A stretch of DNA of 64,000 bases, from positions 19,778,795 through 19,842,794 of the forward strand of contig NW_024737042.1 in assembly GCF_018991925.1 (NCBI RefSeq), written 5' to 3'. The stretch is from Homarus americanus. Its lineage: Eukaryota; Arthropoda; Malacostraca; Decapoda; Nephropidae. Positions 55,966 to 64,000 of the stretch are shown here, piece by piece; position 1 is the stretch's first letter, and each line of letters begins with the position of its first letter. A program made the translations under genes and the position numbers. The notes under the pieces are model-generated. The model saw only the letters and a program-made list of their open reading frames with translations. It made no database searches and had not been told where the DNA came from.

Positions 55966-56334
55966 AATGTAAATGGAAGTGTTTATTGTATTCCATGTAG
56001 CAAATGTAATTGTAATTATGTAGGTCAGACAGGAAAAACACTGCAGCTCAGAATCAAACAACATAAGTATAATATCAGAACTGCATCTGAAAGCAGTGCC
56101 TTGTTCGTTCATGTTAGGAATAATAATCACCCCATTGCTTGGGATAAAAGCTTAGAAGTATTCAAATCATCTTGTGTCACAGAAAGACTTCTGGTTGAAG
56201 CTAGTTTGATTAAGGAATTAAAATCAATAAACCTTAGTGATGGTCAGTTCAAAACTGATAATATGTTACATAAATTTATTTGTCAGTGGCCCAAGGTTAA
56301 AAATGCTTTGAAAACCTTTGATCTTGATGTATGA
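55966..56334 (+). pseudogene. Penelope GIY-YIG endonuclease domain, C-terminal fragment
   Basis: 123 codons open to a TGA at 56332-56334. Reads NVNGSVYCIPCSKCNCNY, then VGQTGKTLQLRIKQHKYN. This aligns with the GIY-x-I-P-C-x2-C...Y-I-G-Q-T-G-R core, with VY and YVG in place of the family GIY and YIG, catalytic Arg in LQLRIKQH and zinc-finger-like C-x2-C...H partners (HVRNNNHPIAW). Downstream ERLLVEASLIKEL carries the Glu usual near the domain end. The domain nicks target DNA for Penelope reverse transcription; the RT itself is absent. The first ATG inside the fragment is not meaningful, since the 5' end is truncated. Confidence 0.8.
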
Positions 56335-56519
56335 CAGTTATTTTGTGGGTCCCTTTTTTCTGACCTGACCTGTCTAGTCACGTCACCACCCTTCTCTTAA
56401 GCTCCTCTACGGTTGTGTTGGTGTGGGGATTAGTGGATGTCATCATTATGACCTGACCTCATGTTTTTAGGTCACCCTGTATATTTAAGCCTCTCTCTGT
56501 CCATGTAATCCAGTTGCCT

Positions 56520-56546
56520 CTGAAGATGTCTTGAATAAAGACGAAA
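56520..56546 (+). ncRNA. Hammerhead-like core, right arm
   Basis: CTGAAGA (56520-56526), T, stem GTCTT (56528-56532), loop GAATA, stem AAGAC (56538-56542), GAAA (56543-56546). Penelope-like elements are known to carry hammerhead ribozymes in their pseudo-LTRs. The extra T and the unclear helices I and III keep this tentative. Confidence 0.4.
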
Positions 56547-56627
56547 GCTAAGGTACTCCGTTGTTTCCATTTTCCCGTGTGATTTTATCAAGATTTATCT
56601 TATCCACGTTTTCATTGTGGATTTACA

Positions 56628-58723
<2,096 letters not shown>

Positions 58724-58734
58724 TGAACATTATG

Positions 58735-59437
58735 TAGATGCGCATGAAACAGTTTTCCTGGAAAATCGGTGTATAGTTACATTGTTTCAGCGCTGTGCGA
58801 ACGTTAGTTTGTATGATCGCCAATTCGCATATTCCGTCTGCAGCAGAATTAACACCCACACATCGGCTGGGCATATGTGTAAATGTATACATGATGACTT
58901 GCACCGTGATAATACCCTAAAATCATCCACTTCTGACAGAGTAATCTTTATCTATTAGTAAAAGATCGGTTGGTATATCCAGAGTACACAGTGTGTCATC
59001 AGAGTATAATGGGAAAGGTTCTGCATGTTCATGCATTAATTTTCTTTGCACTAGCATAGTTACGTGGATGAGGAAAGCATAGTCCGTGAGAGTTGACTCT
59101 AACAGAAAGATATACTATTCTACCTCTTCGTCTGCGAAAATTGGAGTTAACAGATAACTTGTCTTGGCTATTTGTAAGGCTTCAAGAAGAATTTTTCACA
59201 TACACATGCTGTGCATCCACTGTCTTAACCCTGCATCAACCATACTTGCAATTAGTTCGATTTTGTTAATAGATACAGCTGGAGCTGAAGTTTTCTTAGC
59301 AAGCAAAATGCTTGGAAAAAGAAATTAATCATTTCAGTGTAGGCACTGAATACATGAAATAAAAAAAAATATAAATAAATGATTAGTCTCAGAAATCTGT
59401 TTGTGTTAATATCAGTGTAGAAATGTTAGGAACATTG
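58735..59437 (-). pseudogene. Possible env-like third ORF remnant
   Basis: Downstream of integrase on the same strand, a mostly open frame with three stops reads blocks such as [38 protein letters not shown] and [19 protein letters not shown]. Scattered cysteines and the position after pol suggest the envelope-type ORF some gypsy elements carry, but no fusion peptide, furin site or membrane anchor is seen. It may equally be an unrelated old coding remnant. Confidence 0.3.
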
Positions 59438-59709
59438 TTATATACGTTTCGCAGAACGTAGTTTTAAACAATAATCATCAGACACACTGGGTGTATTTGA
59501 CGTGTTTGCTGTTTGAACAGTTGTGTCTGTGACTTCATTATCATTCCTGGGGAATGACTCTGAATGGACCTTTTTAAGTGTGTCCGCATGCACAACATCT
59601 GAAGTTTGTGAATTTGGCTTCAAAAAAATTAATTTGCTGCTCGCTTCTTTAGCAATAATGCAGAATGGTCCGTCAAACTTGGGTGAAAGCTTGGACTTTC
59701 CTTGATAGA
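59438..59709 (-). pseudogene. Integrase C-terminal domain, gypsy 2
   Basis: Minus strand: LQWVYQGKSKLSPKFDGPFC, IIAKEASSKLIFLKP, NSQTSDVVHADTLKKVH, then an acidic tail ending KLRSAKRI and a stop at about 59438. This is the SH3-like barrel (K-x-L-x-P-K-F-x-G-P-F) that follows the integrase core. It is separated from the core by a solo LTR and by a missing stretch. Confidence 0.75.
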
Positions 59710-59714
59710 CCCAT

Positions 59715-60449
59715 TGTAAGGGCAGAAACGATCTTCCTGCTGGTTACCGCTGCTAACTCGCGTTTGCTGGTGCGGACGACACTTGGGGCGGTTGGACAGA
59801 GGTGAGAACGGCAGCGTCTATTTAGGTCACCGGCAGATTCAACCCAGCCGCCATACAGTCACTATCTAGCTACCCCGCTGTCCGTCAAATTCTGGCTGTG
59901 ATCTCATCATAGGTCCTGGACTCGTGGGCTGTGTCCCCAGACCTTCACCTATCGACTGTCAATTCTCTGGTCATCTACCACTACCATACCACGACCGTCA
60001 GTTCATCTCATGCCGTCTGTGCCCCGGTGTTCTGCCATTTCAAGACGTCGCTCGAGTGTGGAGTTGAATGGACGCTTCCCTACCCTGAGTGTGGATCACC
60101 GTGTTCCAGAACCTTCCCCCAGGGCCACTGCCGTAGGAAATATCTGTTCATTGTTTGATTCTATCAGTTGCTGACTCCCATTAATTGCTTGCTCCCTTTA
60201 ATTGTTTGCTTCCATTAATTGTTTGACTCCATTAACTGTTGACTTGACTTAATTGTTTGACTCCCGTAATTGTTATTTGAGATTTGTTGAGTGGTGTCAG
60301 AGTTTTGTGTTATATTTTTATAGTAAAGAGATGTCAATCTCAAACGGTTGTTTGTTATTCCTCAGAAAACCATGGTCCTTGACTTTCCTTAATTAAGATC
60401 CTGATTAGTCTGGTTAGGGATTTCTATCCCTAAGTCCCAGGTCTTTACA
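59715..60449. mobile_element. Solo LTR (735 bp) with CCCAT target duplication
   Basis: Bounded TGTAAGGGCAG...GGTCTTTACA (TG...CA) and flanked by perfect 5-bp repeats CCCAT at 59710-59714 and 60450-60454, as produced by a gypsy-type integrase. The interior includes repeated TTAATTGTTTG units near 60165-60265. No relation to the long LTRs or to the Gmr1-like LTR was noticed. Confidence 0.78.
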
Positions 60450-60454
60450 CCCAT

Positions 60455-61484
60455 TAATAGATGCCGTGACTTGCGAAGAATCTCTAGGATTTTGCGATTG
60501 GTTCTTTCAACAAGGCCATTAGCCTGTGGATGATAGGCTGCGATAAAACTTTGTTGGATGTCGTATTGTCGACATATTTGCGCTACAAGTTGGTTCCTGA
60601 ACTATAATCCGTTGTCGGAGAGAAGAACCTTGGGCGTAGTAAAAGGACATATGAGGTGAATATGTAAGGCATAAGCCACAGATTCGGTTGTTATATCCTT
60701 CAGTGGGAATAAAATCACAAATCTAGAAAAAATGATCCACACACACACACACACACTAGAACGTACGAGGCTCCTTGATGACTCCTTGGAAGTTGTAACA
60801 AGTCGATCGCGACTGTGTCAAACGGGCGTTCTGGTGTAGGATATTGTAGAATTGGAGCCGGTGACCCTGTAGTACCCTTATGCTCAACACATGACAACCA
60901 CATAGCGATATGCAATTCTATGTCTTTCTTCAAAGTATTCAAAAATACTTCTTTCTGACCTCCGCCAGACATTTGTCACGTCCGGGGTGACCTGCTAGGG
61001 GAGCATCGTGATATAACGTTAGTATCGTTTCACGAAGTGTATCAGGTACGCTAATTTGTGTAACAAATCCCTCAGTTGTCTGTTTGGAGCGAAGGAGTAT
61101 GTCTCGTCGTAGTTCAAATTGACTGAACGGAGGAGGTAACTTTGGAAGATTAGCCTCCTCCCCTGACTCTAGAGCGAAAATGACTGTACCCCGCAATGCA
61201 TCGAATCGTTGTTCATCCTTTAATTGTGAGTGTGTAAACGATGATAGAGGCATCACTGGTGCTATGTTTCTGGACAAAGCGTCTGTGACCACATTCGCTC
61301 GTCCCGGTAAATACTTGAACTCGGGTTCAAACTCTTGAATGGTCAGATACCAGCGTACTAGTCTACCTGAAAGATTTTTACCGTGAAACAACTTTGTCAC
61401 TGCCACGTGATCTGTATAGACGGTTATTTTATAGCCCAAAATTATGTCTTTAAACTTCTTCAGTGCCCAAACAACGGCTAACAT
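60455..61484 (-). pseudogene. Integrase zinc finger and catalytic core, gypsy 2
   Basis: From 61484: the tail of RNase H (LAVVWALKKFKDIILGYKI, YTDHVAVTKLFHGKN, LSGRLVRWYLTIQEF, LPGRANVVTDALSRN), then the integrase finger LYHDAPLAGHPGRDKCLAEV (two His) and, after a frameshift near 60960, WLSCVEHKG, where Trp stands in for the first zinc-binding Cys. The core has AIDLLQLPRSHQG (first Asp), LLSDNG (second Asp), a stop, FRNQLVAQICRQY, AAYHPQANGLVERTNRKIL (catalytic Glu). A (CA)n run at 60735-60756 replaces the sequence just after VLVCVD-type residues, shifting frame inside the core. Confidence 0.82.
60735..60756. repeat. (CA)n expansion inside integrase core
   Basis: Eleven CA units at the position where the family reads Val-Cys-Val-Asp; translation becomes alternating Cys-Val. 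Confidence 0.85.
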
Positions 61485-61910
61485 TTCTAGATGCGTTACT
61501 GAATAACGTGTTTCGACATCATTAAGTTTACGACTTTCAAAAGCAATTACTCTATATTTTCCTCGTGCGTTCAGCTACATAAGTACAGCGCCGATTCCCT
61601 GTATTGAGGCGTCGGTACACAGAGTAAATTCCTGAGAGTAATCAGGAAATGCTAAAACAGGAGCATTGGTAATTGCTGTCTTCAATGCACTAAAACTATC
61701 TTCTTGCTCAGAATTCCACACAAAAGTTGCATCCTTCCTAAGTAGCTTAGCCAAGGGTGAAGCTAATGTCGCATAACCTTTAATAAAAGAACGATAATAT
61801 CCAGATAAACCAAGAAAACTACGTACTTTATCAACAGTTGTAGGACGTGGGAACTGGGCAACAGCCTTAACTTTGTCATCAACTGTATGAATGCCGTCGC
61901 CGTCAACTAA
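61485..61910 (-). pseudogene. RT connection and RNase H, gypsy 2
   Basis: VDGDGIHTVDDKVKAVAQF, VDKVRSFLGLSGYYRSFIKG, PLAKLLRKDATFVWNSEQED, LCTDASIQGIGAVLM (RNase H Asp-Ala-Ser box), then an in-frame TAG and LNARGKYRVIAFESRKLN, TRYSVTHLEMLAVVWA (catalytic Glu context). The TAG (about 61575-61577) replaces the usual Gln after VLM. The upstream edge joins a retroposon poly-A. Confidence 0.85.
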
Positions 61911-61981
61911 TTTTTTTTTTACTGGGATTAGCCCACCTGGCCACAGGTCACTGACCAACATTGGGGCTTGGGGGCAAAAAT

Positions 61982-62033
<52 letters not shown>

Positions 62034-62670
62034 TAATAAAAAATATAATAATAAAAAATAATAATAAAAAATAACAATAATGTTGTTGTTGTTATTTGTT
62101 TATTAATAATAATAATAATTTAATAATACTTTAATAATAATAATTTTTATAATATAATAATAATTTTTGAATAATTTTTATAATAATAATTTTTAATAAT
62201 TTTTTATAATAATAATTTTTAATAATTTTTATAATAATAATAATTTTAATAATAAATAATTTATGATAATAATTTTAATAATAACAATAATAATTTATAA
62301 TAATAATTTTTAATAATAATAATAATTTTTTAATAATAATAATTTTTTATAATAATAATAATTTTAATAATAATAATAATTTAATAATTATTATTATTAT
62401 TTAATAATAATTTAATAATATACAAAAATGAAAAAAGAACAAAAGTGAGAAACAAATATATGTATGTTGTTTTGTCACTAGTAAGTGAAACAATTCAGAC
62501 CCTGCAATTGTGTGTAAATGGGGCTGAAAGTCAGATTAGCAACCTGGGACTTGGTCACAATTTTCGTGATGCCATATGGCAGCAGGGTTTACCATTAGAC
62601 AATACATTACGCTTCTAATATCTTACCAGGCGGTAGTACCTCCCTGTTTGGTACCTGCCTACTACCTAAA
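61911..62670 (-). mobile_element. Poly-A retroposon with internal (TTA)n, copy 2, inserted in gypsy pol
   Basis: Reverse complement of the element at 10378: head GGAGGTACTACCGCCTGG, TGCTGCCATATGGCATCAC, then about 430 bp of AAT/TTA-rich middle (61983-62420), tail GGTGGGCTAATCCCAGT and A10. It separates RT residues FFGHV from VDGDGIHTV, which are adjacent in intact elements. Confidence 0.8.
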
Positions 62671-62675
62671 ACCTA

Positions 62676-63383
62676 CATGACCAAAGAATTTGATTCTGGA
62701 TTTTAAAAATTCACATTTAGTAAGTTTGACTTTGAGTCCTGCTGTAGAAAGTTTTTGGAAACCTTCACGGAGTTTAGCAATATGCGTATCTACATCCTTA
62801 CTGACTATGATGAGATCACCTAAGTATGCACATGCTGTGGTCCCTGCAAACAAGGTGTTGATCATCCTTTGAAAAGTCAGTGGGGCATTTCTGAGACCGA
62901 AAGGCATCCACAGAAATTCAAAATGGCCCAAAGGCTAAAAGCAGTAATCTCTCGAGATTTTTCATCAAGAGGTATTTGCCAATAACCGCTAAGCAAATCA
63001 AGGTTGCTAAATACAGCATTATCCTTGCCTAAAGATTGTAAAATATCACTCAAGACAGGCATTGGATACCTATCTGGGATTGTATTTTCATTGACGCGCC
63101 TAAAATCAATTACTGGGCGCCAACCTCCATCCTTCTTAGGGACTAAAAATAGTGGACTATTAAAAAGGGATTTTGAATGTGTGATAACCTCTTGATCAAA
63201 CATATCCTGAGCCATGTCCTGGACTACAGTGCGCTGGCTATGTGGTAGTCGGTAAGCTGGTATGTAAATTGGGTTTGTGCCTTGTTTTAGGGATATGTGA
63301 TGTGGGGTTAAATTTGTGTGACCTAGCTGTTCCCCAGGTAAAGATACAATCTTTCGGTAGTCGGCAAGCAATTCTAGGAGCAT
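62676..63383 (-). pseudogene. Reverse transcriptase, gypsy 2, with altered YxDD box
   Basis: HISLKQGTNPIYIPAYRLPH, MFDQEVITHSKSLFNSPLFL, VPKKDGGWRPVIDFRRVNEN, PMPVLSDILQSLG, FSNLDLLSGYWQIPLDE (motif A Asp), a frameshift near 62935, GHFEFLWMPFGLRNAPLTFQ (motif B), ACAYLGDLIIVSKDVDTH (motif C), LTKCEFLKSRIKFFGHV. Motif C has Gly where the first catalytic Asp of Y-x-D-D belongs, so this RT would be inactive even without the frameshift. It converted element RNA to cDNA in the ancestral copy. Confidence 0.87.
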
Positions 63384-63392
63384 AGTCTTGTC

Positions 63393-63983
63393 TTAAAGGT
63401 GATCAATTACCTTAACCTGTGGTGTTATTTGATCTATCCTCTCCTGTCTGGTTTGTTTAATTGAAGGTGAAACACTACCAATTGGGAATTGCGTAGGCTG
63501 TTGGGCAACATGGTTATGATAAACTAGAAAATCACACAAATAACATCCTTCTTTCAATATTCGTAATGCGCCTGTTCTGTTGAGAACTAGAACGTCTGTT
63601 AAACCACCAGGACGAGTCGTGCTCAATGTAGATTCGCAAGATTAACCTTTAACCATACATGTTTCTGTAAGACAGACTGCATCCGTCCCCGTGTACACGT
63701 CAGGTAAAACAACAGTGACTCTGGTGATTTCCTCATTCTGAAAATGGAGAGTACCCGTTAAAACTGCAGGTACGATCGTCCAACTATTGCTGCTATAATC
63801 ACGTTGGGGAAGTGACTCTGTGGGGTCTTGGACTCGCTTTGCATCAGAATCCATCGTCCTCGTAGTAGGAGCGTTGGACAACGCATTCACCCTTGCGGAG
63901 AGCAATGGTACAGACGTGTGCATGGCACTGTAGGAAATACCATTAACAGTGATAGTATGTTTGCTTGGCTGAACATCTATCAT
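63393..63983 (-). pseudogene. Pol region between protease and RT, gypsy 2
   Basis: Two frames: MIDVQPSKHTITVNGISYS ... VVLPDVYTGTDAVCLTETCM (63642-63983) and TTRPGGLTDVLVLNRTGALR ... IDQITPQVKVIDHL (63393-63626), separated by a stop and a small shift. Position and beta-rich, Val/Thr-rich character fit the protease-to-RT linker of gypsy pol. No D-[ST]-G active site is visible inside the window. Confidence 0.6.
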
Positions 63984-64000
63984 ATTAGCTTTAAGAGTTG

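Larger units (their letters stand above)
58735..64000 (-). mobile_element. Ty3/gypsy retrotransposon 2 (pol, possible env remnant), runs off right edge
   Basis: In transcription order: protease-RT linker (63983), RT (63383-62680), RNase H (61961-61487), integrase (61484-59438), then a possible third ORF (59437-58735). Standard gypsy order, unlike the Gmr1-like element at 42 kb. Broken by a retroposon at 61911-62670, a solo LTR at 59715-60449 and several point lesions. No LTR of its own is recognised. The 5' part lies beyond the window. Confidence 0.82.

Overview
The window is repeat-dominated eukaryotic nuclear DNA. I infer an arthropod, most likely a decapod crustacean, from four things: CR1-like LINEs with TTCTTATG octamer tails, Penelope-like elements, a Gmr1-like Ty3/gypsy element, and thirteen long (TA)n arrays totalling about 1.6 kb. 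I find no host protein gene, rRNA gene, functional tRNA gene or CRISPR array. Every protein-like stretch belongs to a transposable element, and nearly all are broken.

Layout. 1-8.6 kb: CR1-like LINE family A (ORF1 esterase and ORF2 EN-RT, plus strand; a second 3' copy on the minus strand), a Penelope GIY-YIG fragment, CR1-like family B, a 25-bp minisatellite and a Helitron Rep fragment. 8.6-18.8 kb: a poly-A retroposon, a third LINE type (C) interrupted by a possible solo LTR, and a second family B copy. 19.7-30.6 kb: a 21-bp minisatellite of about 5 kb, split into three blocks by two solo-LTR-like insertions in opposite orientation. One of these is itself split by a 4-kb LINE (D) with a 9-bp target duplication. 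30.6-37 kb: more family A and B copies. 37-42 kb: a second 25-bp minisatellite, a Penelope 3' end and two 1.7-1.9 kb LTRs embedded in TA arrays.

42.3-48.0 kb: an LTR-to-LTR, minus-strand Ty3/gypsy element with gene order gag-PR-IN-RT (Gmr1-like), a SCAN-like gag, a large RT/RNase H deletion, and a hAT-type MITE in its 3' LTR. 48-55.6 kb: tRNA-like SINEs, polypyrimidine DNA and simple repeats. 55.7-58.5 kb: a Penelope element with 235-bp inverted arms carrying hammerhead-like motifs, then a third long LTR. 58.7-64 kb: a second gypsy element (possible env remnant, IN, RNase H, RT), broken by a solo LTR with CCCAT target duplications and by the poly-A retroposon, and running off the right edge.

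The elements do not form a pathway; their relationship is nesting. Insertion order can be read directly at several places: minisatellite, then solo LTR, then LINE D; gypsy pol, then solo LTR and retroposon; Gmr1-like LTR, then hAT MITE. TA arrays abut the ends of LTRs, Penelope elements and SINEs again and again, which suggests preferred insertion sites or arrays seeded by element tails.
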